A DNA stretch of 8,559 nt. Origin: an uncultured Erysipelotrichaceae bacterium (GTDB taxonomy: Bacteria; Bacillota_I; Bacilli_A; RFN20; CAG-288). The DNA is taken from the NCBI GenBank assembly GCA_902771745.1, contig CACXYG010000048.1, positions 1 through 8,559 of the forward strand, written 5' to 3'. The notes beneath the pieces were generated by a model. That model did no database searches. It was given only the letters and a program-made list of their open reading frames with translations, and had not been told where the DNA came from. Positions 1 to 7,052 of this stretch are shown here, in pieces. Positions within the stretch are counted from its first letter, which is position 1. Each line of letters begins with the position of its first letter. A program made the translations under genes and the position numbers.

Positions 1-660
1 TCCACCCTGTTCAATGCCATCTGCGGGACCTTTCTGCTCGACAGCGGACGTGTGCTGCTGGACGGGAACGACATCACCTATATGCCGGAGCACAAGCGCT
101 CCGCCATGATCGGACGCGTGTTTCAGGATCCGATGAAAGGGACAGCGCCGCATATGACCATTGAGGAAAACCTTTCGCTCGCCTATTCCCGCCGCCATGC
201 AAAGCCCCTGAGCTTTGCCCCTTCCCGCCGCCAGACAGCGCTTTTCCGCGAACGTCTTGCCGAGTTCGGCATGGGCCTTGAAGACCGCATGAAGACAAAA
301 GTCGGGCTTCTCTCCGGCGGACAGCGGCAGGCTGTCACCCTGCTCATGTGCACCATTGTCCCGCCCAAACTTCTCCTGCTCGATGAGCATACTGCTGCCC
401 TGGACCCGGCCACGGCCGACAAAGTCATGGCAATCACCCGGAAGGCTGTCGAGGATGATCACCTGACCACCCTGATGATTACCCACAATATGGCCTCCGC
501 ACTGTCCACCGGCACAAGAACCATCATGATGGATGAGGGAAACATTCTGCTGGACCTTTCCGGCGAAGAACGGGAACACACTTCCGTGGATGACCTGCTG
601 AAACTGTATGCAGGCAGCAAACACCGGGCGTTTGACAATGACCGGATGATGCTGCAGTAA
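1..660 (+). CDS. ABC transporter ATP-binding protein, 5' end missing (TrpZ-like / K05833-type family)
   Basis: The frame is open from base 1, so the gene starts outside the window; the GTG at 52 is internal. The fragment has 219 residues and begins with Ser-Thr, the last residues of a Walker A (GxGKST) lost at the edge. In fragment numbering it shows the Q-loop VFQDP (40-44), the signature LSGGQ (104-108), Walker B LLLLDE (124-129) and the H-loop His162 in MITHNM. The wording PEHKR, IGRVFQDPMKGTAP, LLSGGQRQ, LLLLDEHTAALDP and THNM is typical of the ATPase that works with a PF04392-type substrate-binding protein and a permease (putative tryptophan or other small-solute import, cytoplasmic side of the membrane). 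The substrate is not determined by this subunit. Codons mostly end in G or C, unlike the genes to the right, which suggests a different genomic origin. A terminator follows the stop by 14 bases. Confidence 0.93.
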   Translation, partial: STLFNAICGTFLLDSGRVLLDGNDITYMPEHKRSAMIGRVFQDPMKGTAPHMTIEENLSLAYSRRHAKPLSFAPSRRQTALFRERLAEFGMGLEDRMKTKVGLLSGGQRQAVTLLMCTIVPPKLLLLDEHTAALDPATADKVMAITRKAVEDDHLTTLMITHNMASALSTGTRTIMMDEGNILLDLSGEEREHTSVDDLLKLYAGSKHRAFDNDRMMLQ

Positions 661-672
661 GCAGTTCATATT

Positions 673-1422
673 TCAGAGTCCCTGTGTGGAAAGCAGGGGC
701 TCTTTTTTGGTCCTCTCTGTAAAACCGCTGCATGCCGGAGACAAAGCGAAGTCCCCGGCGTCATGCATTCGGATGATATGCCGAAATCGAATATCATGAT
801 ATGAATGATAACCATTGGCATGAAGCATCTGTTCACAAAGTTCATCCTGCCACTTCTTGACTAAGGCTTCCGCTTCACCCTTATGAACTTCATAAGGTTC
901 AACCTGATTTTTCACGCACATCAGCATATCACCATAGATGACAGCGGCTAACGCACGACGAATCAAAGGAAGGGTGATCTTCATACCTGGGTTAGGTTCC
1001 AAACCAGAGACGTTGATAGAGACGGTAGGAATAAAACCTAAACCAGCTCTATCTAAGCCTTTACGCAATAGCTTGATATAGTTAGAAGCACGACATCCGC
1101 CACCTGTCTGCGAGATCAACAAGGCGACTTTATGAACATCGTAATTACCAGATAAGACAGCGTGAATCAACTGACCACAGCTTAAAATTGCTGGGTAGCA
1201 CATATCATTCTGAATGTATTTAAGACCGGTCTGAGCAATCTCAGGAGAGGTGGTCGTCAACAACTCTGCATGATAACCATAATGGTTGAAGACTTTGCCA
1301 AGCATGGCAAAGTGAATCGGTGCCATCATAGGGAAAAGAAGGGTATATTCCTTTTTCATCTGCTTGGTGAAGATGACACGGCCGGTTTTATCTCTTTTGA
1401 TTTTAATTGGTTTGTTAGCCAT
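673..1422 (-). CDS. 2-hydroxyacyl-CoA dehydratase family protein (HgdB/HgdD-like), C-terminus lost at the breakpoint
   Basis: The ORF has 249 residues; the usual family size is roughly 380-430. Residues 1 to about 218 look like the N-terminal half of the dehydratase/double-cubane reductase fold. Cysteines sit at Cys75 (NDMCYPA), Cys82 (SCGQ) and Cys110 (GGGCRASNY), candidates for iron-sulfur ligands. Such proteins accept an ATP-driven electron from an activase to reduce a difficult substrate; the substrate here is unknown. The start is firm: ATG at 1422, preceded by aaaggaagg around 1432-1440 and only one base after the TAA of the activase gene. The frames differ, so it is a separate cistron, although related organisms can carry the activase and this part as one long chain. 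Residues 219-249 are read-through into foreign sequence and the stop lies in the neighbour's terminator. As it stands the product would lack its second half and is probably non-functional. Confidence 0.8.
   Translation of the reverse strand: MANKPIKIKRDKTGRVIFTKQMKKEYTLLFPMMAPIHFAMLGKVFNHYGYHAELLTTTSPEIAQTGLKYIQNDMCYPAILSCGQLIHAVLSGNYDVHKVALLISQTGGGCRASNYIKLLRKGLDRAGLGFIPTVSINVSGLEPNPGMKITLPLIRRALAAVIYGDMLMCVKNQVEPYEVHKGEAEALVKKWQDELCEQMLHANGYHSYHDIRFRHIIRMHDAGDFALSPACSGFTERTKKEPLLSTQGL
675..708 (+). terminator. Rho-independent terminator of the ABC ATPase gene
   Basis: A 10-bp stem pairs 675-684 (agagtccctg) with 694-703 (caggggctct), including one G-T pair, around a 9-nt loop. A run of six T (703-708) follows. 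It begins 14 bases after the TAA of the ABC gene and points the right way. The minus-strand dehydratase frame ends inside this structure, which shows that this part of that frame was not originally coding sequence. Confidence 0.88.
730..766 (-). terminator. Strong GC-rich hairpin, possible minus-strand terminator
   Basis: Read on the minus strand, 766-762 (gcatg) pairs with 734-730 (catgc), and 758-751 (ccggggac) pairs with 742-735 (gtctccgg, one G-U pair). There is a 3-nt bulge at 759-761 and an 8-nt loop (ttcgcttt). A short TTTT (724-721) follows only after agcgg, so termination would be weak. The G-U pair makes the stem better on the minus than the plus strand. It may have ended a convergent gene in the GC-rich source genome. 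It could equally be a repeated intergenic palindrome. Confidence 0.4.
760..790. other. Composition and homology breakpoint (recombination or assembly join)
   Basis: Left of about 766 the DNA is GC-rich and holds a convergent-gene intergenic layout: ABC gene, terminator, second hairpin. Right of it the composition drops and dehydratase-like coding sequence begins. The minus-strand frame stays open across the point by chance, giving a 31-residue tail (residues 219-249) with no family character that I recognise. No insertion-sequence ends, target duplication or attachment-site repeat was seen. The exact base cannot be fixed by eye. Confidence 0.6.
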
Positions 1423-1423
1423 G

Positions 1424-4399
1424 TTAGATACCTTCCTTTATGTTAGCTTCCTTAGCCGCCTTCTTTTTACGTAAGGCTTCTAATAAGGAACGGATACGGA
1501 TTTTGACAGTACCAAGATTGGTGACTTCATCAATCTTGACCTGCGTATAGATCTTATCGTGACGTTCCATGATGTCTCTGACTTCATCACCAGTGACAGC
1601 ATCTACACCACAACCAAAGCTGACCAACTGAATCAATTCCATATCATCGGTCTTAGAAACATAGTTAGCAGCCTTATACATACGAGCATGGAAAGTCCAC
1701 TGGTTCAAGACTCTGGCGGGATCTGGATCCTTTTCCAGTCTGGCAACGACATCTTCGGAGACAATCGCACAGTTATATTGCAAGATCAACTTGTTGATAT
1801 CATGGTTGATCAAAGGATCAACATGGTATGGTCGACCAGCTAAGACGATGATGGTCTTACCTTCTTTTCTTGCATCTCTGATGATGTTCATACCATGGCG
1901 CTGAACTAACTTCTTATACCAATCATATTCTTTGAATGCTTCCGAAGTTGCTTTCTTGACTTCTTCAAGTTTTAAGCCTTTAAAATACTGAGAAAGCTGT
2001 TCATGAACTTTCTTAGCAAAATCTTTTCTCTCATAAAGATCGACATAATCTTTGATGAATAAGACGTCATCATTATGGACCGCCTTCATATTGGCGTCGA
2101 TAACTTCTGGATAATAAGCGACGACTGGACAGTTATAGTGATTATCCGTATGTGGTTCTTTTAAGTTCCAGGTCATACATGGATAGTAGATGGTCTTAAT
2201 ACCCTTCTTGAGTAAATTCATGACATGGCCGTGCATAAGTTTGGCAGGATAACAGACCGTATCAGAAGGAATGGTCATCTGACCATCTAGATATAACTTC
2301 GCACTGGATTTATCCGATAAGACTACCTGGAATCCTAACTGAGTAAAGAAGGTAGACCAGAATGGTGTTAATTCATAGAAGTTAAGACCCATTGGAAAGC
2401 CAATTTTACCACGTGGATATTTTGTTTCTTCATCATTGGCATGATCATAAGAACGAAGCAGATGATTCTTAAAAGCATACATATCCAAAGCACCATGAGA
2501 CTTGGCCTTCTTGGTGACAGGCTTTTCACAACGGTTACCACCGATGAAAGAACGCTTGTCATCAAAGATAGACATGGTCAAATGACACTTGTTATTACAT
2601 AACGAACAGATATAAGAGATGACCTTACGATGGAAGTGGGATAATTGTTCCTTGGTTAAGATAGAAGACTTATCTAACTTGAGTTCCATGGCATCAAGAG
2701 CGGCGCCATAAGCACCCATCAAACCAGCGACATTCGAACGGATGACATTGACATCGAGTTCCTTTTCAAAAGCTCTTAAGACCGCATCATTTAAGAACGT
2801 ACCACCCTGAACAACAATCTTCTTACCAAGATCATCTGGAGAAGAACAACGGATGACTTTATAAAGAGCGTTCTTGACAACAGAGATGGCCAAACCAGCG
2901 GCGATATCATTGACACTCGCACCATCTTTCTGAGCCTGTTTGACGGAAGAGTTCATGAAGACCGTACAACGAGAACCAAGGTTGACTGGACGTTTTGCCT
3001 CTAAAGCCATATGGGCAAAATCAGAGATAGAATAACCTAAAGAAGTCGCAAAGGTCTGCAAGAAAGAACCACAGCCAGAAGAACAGGCTTCATTTAAGAA
3101 GATATCATCGATGACACCATTCTTGATATGGAAACACTTGATGTCCTGACCACCGATATCGATGATGAACTCAACATCGGGAAGGAAGTGTTTGGCAGCA
3201 GCAAAATGCGCCATGGTCTCAACAATACCATGGTCAAACTGGAAGGCGTTCTTGGCTAATTCTTCACCATAACCAGTGGCGGAAGAACCGGCGATATAAG
3301 CCTTTTGGTTCATCTTGGAATAAATATCGACCAACATGTCTTTTAATAAGGCGATCGGATCACCTTTATTAGGAACATAGTTGGTATAACGGATGTTGTA
3401 ATCCTTATCGACAAGGACGCATTTCAAAGTGGTAGAACCAGAATCCACACCAAGATAAAGTGGACCTTCATAATCTTCTAAAGGAAGAACCGCGACCTTG
3501 TCTTTGTCATGACGAGTGACAAATTCTTCGTATTCTTCTTTGTTATTGAATAAAGGATCAATATAAGCGAAGTTTTCGTTGTTACGATAATTATTGACCT
3601 TATCCATGATGGAATCCAAGTCGATCGGATCATCTTTCTTGGCAAGTAAGGCAGAACCGATAGCGACAAAATATAAGGAGTAATCTGGTAAGACACCTTC
3701 GACTTTCAACGTCTTATCAAACGCCTTACGAAGCTCAGACATAAAGGTCAAAGGACCGCCGAGATACATGACATTACCTTTGACTTCTCTGCCTTGGGCA
3801 AGACCAGCGATAGTCTGATTGACAACCGCATAGAAGATAGATTCGGCAACGTCTTCTTTTCTCGCACCCTGGTTGAGAAGCGGCTGAACATCCGACTTAG
3901 CAAAAACGCCACAGCGAGAAGCGATGGTATAGGTTCTTTCATGCTTTTGAGCTAAAGCGTTGATGTCTTCCACTTTGACATTCAACAAGGATGCCATCTG
4001 GTCGATAAAAGCACCCGTACCGCCGGCACAAGTACCATTCATTCTGACCTCAACACCATTGTTGAGGAATAAGATCTTGGCGTCTTCACCGCCAAGTTCG
4101 ATGATTGAATCAATATCCGGATAGAAACGTTTGGTGGTTTCTCTCGTCGCATAAACTTCCTGATAGAATGGGAATTTACAGCCTTCCGCAATACCCATAC
4201 CCGCAGAGCCGGTAAAGGCAAGAGGAACCTGTTTGATGCCCTTGAGTGGGCCTTCTTCTAATTTTTGTAAAACCGCAGCAAGCTTTTCGCTGATACGGGA
4301 ATAATGTCTTTCATAAGAACTGTAGATGATGTTGTCGTTATCATCCAAAACGATAGCTTTGATGGTTGTGGAACCAATATCGATACCAACAGAGATCAT
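1424..4399 (-). CDS. Acyl-CoA dehydratase activase, tandem BcrAD/BadFG ATPase domains plus DUF2229
   Basis: This 991-residue cytoplasmic protein has two ASKHA-type ATPase domains. Domain 1 (about 1-255) has GIDIGSTTIKAIVLD (5-19), ELGGEDAK (101-108), NGTCAGGTGAF with Cys124, and SRCGVF with Cys163. Domain 2 (about 314-570) has GVDSGSTTLKCVLVD (317-331), DIGGQDIK (414-421), EACSSGCGSF with Cys439/Cys443, and SRCTVF with Cys478. In HgdC-type activators the equivalent cysteines hold a [4Fe-4S] cluster at a dimer interface. A CxxCxxxC-x18-C group (598, 601, 605, 624) follows, then a DUF2229-like region (about 663-880) and a charged C-terminus. The inferred role is ATP-driven transfer of a low-potential electron to a dehydratase-type partner, probably the next gene. 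The start ATG at 4399 has aaaggag seven bases upstream (4407-4413) and overlaps the preceding stop by 4 bp (ATGA), so translation is likely coupled. The physiological substrate is unknown. Confidence 0.9.
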   Translation of the reverse strand: MISVGIDIGSTTIKAIVLDDNDNIIYSSYERHYSRISEKLAAVLQKLEEGPLKGIKQVPLAFTGSAGMGIAEGCKFPFYQEVYATRETTKRFYPDIDSIIELGGEDAKILFLNNGVEVRMNGTCAGGTGAFIDQMASLLNVKVEDINALAQKHERTYTIASRCGVFAKSDVQPLLNQGARKEDVAESIFYAVVNQTIAGLAQGREVKGNVMYLGGPLTFMSELRKAFDKTLKVEGVLPDYSLYFVAIGSALLAKKDDPIDLDSIMDKVNNYRNNENFAYIDPLFNNKEEYEEFVTRHDKDKVAVLPLEDYEGPLYLGVDSGSTTLKCVLVDKDYNIRYTNYVPNKGDPIALLKDMLVDIYSKMNQKAYIAGSSATGYGEELAKNAFQFDHGIVETMAHFAAAKHFLPDVEFIIDIGGQDIKCFHIKNGVIDDIFLNEACSSGCGSFLQTFATSLGYSISDFAHMALEAKRPVNLGSRCTVFMNSSVKQAQKDGASVNDIAAGLAISVVKNALYKVIRCSSPDDLGKKIVVQGGTFLNDAVLRAFEKELDVNVIRSNVAGLMGAYGAALDAMELKLDKSSILTKEQLSHFHRKVISYICSLCNNKCHLTMSIFDDKRSFIGGNRCEKPVTKKAKSHGALDMYAFKNHLLRSYDHANDEETKYPRGKIGFPMGLNFYELTPFWSTFFTQLGFQVVLSDKSSAKLYLDGQMTIPSDTVCYPAKLMHGHVMNLLKKGIKTIYYPCMTWNLKEPHTDNHYNCPVVAYYPEVIDANMKAVHNDDVLFIKDYVDLYERKDFAKKVHEQLSQYFKGLKLEEVKKATSEAFKEYDWYKKLVQRHGMNIIRDARKEGKTIIVLAGRPYHVDPLINHDINKLILQYNCAIVSEDVVARLEKDPDPARVLNQWTFHARMYKAANYVSKTDDMELIQLVSFGCGVDAVTGDEVRDIMERHDKIYTQVKIDEVTNLGTVKIRIRSLLEALRKKKAAKEANIKEGI

Positions 4400-5589
4400 T
4401 CTCCGTCTCCTTTCTTCTCAGCATCTTGGCTGAGATCAATGACGACACCCTCCGGGGCAGATGCGGTATCGCTAGGTTTGGATGGGACAGAGGTCGAGGT
4501 TTGTTGGGCTCTGGTCTGTGAAGTCTGATACGCTTGATAATCCGTTTGTCTTTCCTGAAAGTAAGTCGGAGCGGGAACAAATCCACCTCTGGCTAGAGAT
4601 TCTTCGCCATGGATATATTCCTTGGAGTTGTAAGTCTGATAAATGGAAGTTCTCATCGGAGCAGGGATAGAAGCAAGGATCATCTCCTGGTTTTCTTCAA
4701 TGACAACATAGTTATTCATCAAACAGAAATAATTGATATAAACAGCGACGATTAATGCCGAACAGGGAACAATCATCATGATCAAAGGCATGAAGTAGGT
4801 GCTACCGGTGGTGATAAAACTTGCTCCATATAAGCCCATACCATAAATCATGGCAAAAAGGACATATAACGGCCAGTTGAGACGGAATTGTTCTTTCAGA
4901 CGGAAGGTATAAGTGCCTCTACCAAAACTACCTCTGGCAACGCTTCTGGCCTGAGCTGCTGAGATATTCAAATCGATATCCGGTAAGACAATACTGCAGA
5001 GATAATGATTGGAAAGATTGTTGGTGATGAAGATGAAAATCGTGATAAATATCGGAATAAAGGCAATAAGACCAACATAGATGGTAAGTGGTCTCGTCAG
5101 ATGATAACCGTTTTGTAGGATATAGGTATTCAAGTCAACGGGATTGACATTGACATCCGTATATAACTCTAAAAGACGGTCGAATACCGGTTTCGCCTCT
5201 AAGAAATTGTTGACGATGTGAGGAATGACCATACCGATAGAACCAGATAATAACAAAAGGGAAGTCAAAGCGAAGACAAGAGAAATAGCAACACCAAAAA
5301 TACCACCCTTGTTGGACTGGAAGAAGGCTTTATAACCATCACCATAGTTGAATTCTCTTTTACCGATACCGGTCAAGTTATGACGAAGTCTTTTATCGAC
5401 GGTATAGAACATCGGTAAGATGAAATAAGTCAAAAGAAGGGATACACCATAGGTGTATAACGAGGCCATTAAAAGAACGGCAATCAAAAGAGCAGGTAGC
5501 AATAAAAGCACCATATTCTTATAAACCGGTTTATCTAGAGCGCGTTTTCGACGGGCCTGATATCTATCTTTAAATGATTGATTCTGCAT
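4396..5589 (-). CDS. Polytopic membrane protein of unknown function, coupled to the activase
   Basis: I do not recognise a named family. Counted from the GTG at 5601, the ORF has 401 residues and about six hydrophobic segments: near 30-48, 51-67, 101-126, 171-193, 243-262 and 269-290. A basic N-terminus (KDRYQARRKR) comes first. A soluble region of about 45 residues lies between segments 3 and 4. The C-terminal tail of about 100 residues is rich in Gln, Thr, Ser and Pro. The ATG at 5589 (residue 5) is chosen over the GTG at 5601, but neither has a visible Shine-Dalgarno sequence. Its stop overlaps the activase start (ATGA), and a promoter and palindrome lie just upstream, so it is the first gene of the activase-dehydratase operon. 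It might anchor or supply electrons to that system, but this rests on context only. Confidence 0.8.
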   Translation of the reverse strand: MQNQSFKDRYQARRKRALDKPVYKNMVLLLLPALLIAVLLMASLYTYGVSLLLTYFILPMFYTVDKRLRHNLTGIGKREFNYGDGYKAFFQSNKGGIFGVAISLVFALTSLLLLSGSIGMVIPHIVNNFLEAKPVFDRLLELYTDVNVNPVDLNTYILQNGYHLTRPLTIYVGLIAFIPIFITIFIFITNNLSNHYLCSIVLPDIDLNISAAQARSVARGSFGRGTYTFRLKEQFRLNWPLYVLFAMIYGMGLYGASFITTGSTYFMPLIMMIVPCSALIVAVYINYFCLMNNYVVIEENQEMILASIPAPMRTSIYQTYNSKEYIHGEESLARGGFVPAPTYFQERQTDYQAYQTSQTRAQQTSTSVPSKPSDTASAPEGVVIDLSQDAEKKGDGE

Positions 5590-5602
5590 TTTTGCATACA
5601 CA

Positions 5603-5626
5603 AAAATGTATATAAATATACATTTT
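5603..5626. promoter_or_regulatory. Perfect AT-rich palindrome at the operon start point (operator or leader hairpin)
   Basis: Two 10-bp arms, aaaatgtata (5603-5612) and tatacatttt (5617-5626), are exact inverted copies around taaa. The core reads TGTATA-N4-TATACA. It would cover roughly +4 to +27 of the transcript from the promoter at 5636-5664. A bound repressor would block transcription; as RNA it would form a hairpin just before the start codon. A third related piece, cattttt (5587-5593), can also pair with aaaaatg (5602-5608). No regulator gene is present in the window. Confidence 0.55.
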
Positions 5627-5635
5627 CATGAGGTT

Positions 5636-5664
5636 ATTATATGGATTATCCCAAGATAAATCAA
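5636..5664 (-). promoter_or_regulatory. Sigma-A-type promoter of the membrane protein / activase / dehydratase operon
   Basis: On the minus strand a -35 TTGATT (5664-5659) and a -10 TATAAT (5641-5636) are exactly 17 bases apart. The -10 is a perfect consensus. Transcription would begin near A5629, giving a leader of about 40 bases to the ATG at 5589. The -35 lies about 10 bases downstream of the preceding gene's stop, so the operon is separately initiated. Confidence 0.75.
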
Positions 5665-5674
5665 TTTGAATGCA

Positions 5675-6346
5675 CTAACGTTTTCTGATTTGGGCAATCT
5701 TTTCCTGAGCGTCGATTTCGATTTTGTTCTGCTCACTTCTCTTCTTCAGCATGGCAACCAGTTTTTCTGTCTTGTCATGAGAGATTGGGGAAACAGAATC
5801 TTTTTCAGCGATTTTAATCGTCTTTTCTAACTCCGTAACAGGTAAGAACCAACTAGTTTGATTCTTCTTAGCAATTCCTTTAGGAACAATCAAAGATGGA
5901 TTATAAACAACAACGGAAACAAACATCTTATCCGAATGCTGAACATGCAGCACTTCTTCTAATTTCATCACACGATTTTCATTGGCGAGAATCGGGTTTG
6001 TGATCTTAACAATTTTATCTTTGCTATAGCATAAGAAGAGATTTGGATCTTCCACATTACCATATAAACCGCCTATTTTACTAAAATCAGAGATGACATA
6101 GACGTATTTATCTGCAAAGACAATATGGTCGAACGTTGTTGGTTGATTGTCACCCGAAAGATATAAGACTACATGATTGAGCAAGAGCTGATCTTCTTCC
6201 TCAGCATAATACCTCAATACTTTATAGACTCTTTTCGCATGGAAATGTCTTTCCATGAAGTTTTTGATCTTGTCCCAGAAGAGGAAAAAGATAGCAACAA
6301 ACAAAACGATGACGAGAATAATAAGGACAATCCAACCAAACATCAT
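5675..6346 (-). CDS. Membrane-anchored protein with degenerate NERD-like domain
   Basis: This protein has 223 residues. Residues 3-23 form one strong hydrophobic helix, followed by a basic stretch, so the bulk is probably cytoplasmic. Residues about 50-135 resemble the NERD (nuclease-related) fold: TFDHIVFADKYVYVIS (71-86), a GGLYGN turn (92-97) and NPILANENRVMKLEEVL (117-133). The usual ETKN-like catalytic strand is replaced by VISDFSK (84-90), so nuclease activity is doubtful. The C-terminus (about 190-223) is charged and helical. Two ATGs start the frame. The Shine-Dalgarno aggag (6350-6354) lies 3 bases before the first (6346) and 6 before the second (6343), so the second may be the real start. 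The gene abuts the deoD stop with no gap (TAA-ATG), so the two are co-transcribed. NERD membership is my reading by eye and is uncertain. Confidence 0.75.
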   Translation of the reverse strand: MMFGWIVLIILVIVLFVAIFFLFWDKIKNFMERHFHAKRVYKVLRYYAEEEDQLLLNHVVLYLSGDNQPTTFDHIVFADKYVYVISDFSKIGGLYGNVEDPNLFLCYSKDKIVKITNPILANENRVMKLEEVLHVQHSDKMFVSVVVYNPSLIVPKGIAKKNQTSWFLPVTELEKTIKIAEKDSVSPISHDKTEKLVAMLKKRSEQNKIEIDAQEKIAQIRKR

Positions 6347-7045
6347 TTACTCCTTGATACAATCCAAAGCGACCTTGATCATGTTGTTGAAACCAGTCTC
6401 TCTTTCATGAGGTGTGGTCTCCGCATGGGTGATCAAACTATCGGAGATGGTCAAAATGGTCAAAGCTTCCTTATGTAACTGAGCAGCGACACAATATAAA
6501 CCATACGCTTCCATTTCAATGGCAATAACGCCCATCTCAGCCCATGGTTCCCATTCTTCACCATAGAAGTTATCACTAGAGAGAGTGTTACCGACCTGAT
6601 AAGGGAAACCATACTTTTCACAAGCATCGATGGATTCCTTCATGACAGGATAAGAAGCAACCGCAGAAAAAGTGCCAGGAAGCTTATACTGGTTTGCCCA
6701 AGAAGAATTGGTACAGGCACCCATAGCGATGACAATATCAAATAACTTTAAACTTGGGGTTGCAGCACCAGAAGAACCGATACGAATGATTCTATCGACA
6801 TGATAGACCGTATAAAGTTCATAGGCATATAAAGAAATAGATGGAATACCCATACCAGAACCCATGACAGAAACTCTCTTTCCGTTATAATATCCAGTAT
6901 AACCTAACATGTTTCTGACGCCGTTGACCTGCTTGACATCGGTCAAGAAATTCTCAGCGATGTACTTGGCTCTTAATGGGTCTCCTGGCATTAAAACTGT
7001 TTTTGCAAAGTCGTTGGTTAACGCTTCATTGTGGGGTGTTGGCAT
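6347..7045 (-). CDS. deoD: Purine nucleoside phosphorylase, DeoD type
   Basis: This enzyme cleaves purine (deoxy)nucleosides with phosphate to give the free base and (deoxy)ribose-1-phosphate in cytoplasmic purine salvage. The protein has 232 residues, close to the usual length of about 235. Family features are MPTPHNEA with the active-site His5, the phosphate loop MPGDPLR (19-25), RNMLGYTG, GSGMGIPS, IRIGSSGA, MGACTNSS, IEMEAYG (ribose binding) and the ISDS motif with the catalytic Asp, then HERETGFNNMI. E. coli DeoD, a hexamer, has the same layout. The start at 7045 is fixed by AGGAGG (7053-7058) seven bases upstream. A longer frame from 7108 adds 21 residues with no family match and spans the promoter region. 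The NERD-like gene follows without a gap. Confidence 0.96.
   Translation of the reverse strand: MPTPHNEALTNDFAKTVLMPGDPLRAKYIAENFLTDVKQVNGVRNMLGYTGYYNGKRVSVMGSGMGIPSISLYAYELYTVYHVDRIIRIGSSGAATPSLKLFDIVIAMGACTNSSWANQYKLPGTFSAVASYPVMKESIDACEKYGFPYQVGNTLSSDNFYGEEWEPWAEMGVIAIEMEAYGLYCVAAQLHKEALTILTISDSLITHAETTPHERETGFNNMIKVALDCIKE
6350..6354 (-). promoter_or_regulatory. Ribosome binding site of the NERD-like gene, inside the end of deoD
   Basis: AGGAG on the minus strand lies within the last codons of deoD, just before its TAA. It indicates translational coupling. By spacing it favours the second ATG (6343) over the first (6346). Confidence 0.7.
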
Positions 7046-7052
7046 AATGTAT

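Noticed and set aside
52..54. GTG at 52 as the start of the ABC ATPase
   Set aside because: The frame is open to base 1 and the residues before it match the end of Walker A and the following helix, so the start is outside the window.
1420..1430. Programmed frameshift joining the activase and dehydratase into one chain
   Set aside because: No slippery heptamer is seen at the boundary, and the dehydratase has its own good ribosome site and ATG, so two cistrons are simpler.
1559..1843. A 94-residue plus-strand reading frame inside the activase gene
   Set aside because: It is antisense to well-conserved DUF2229-region coding sequence, with no ribosome site and no family-like composition.
6173..6478. 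A 101-residue plus-strand reading frame
   Set aside because: It is antisense across the deoD and NERD-like gene boundary, and both of those have clear start and ribosome-site evidence.
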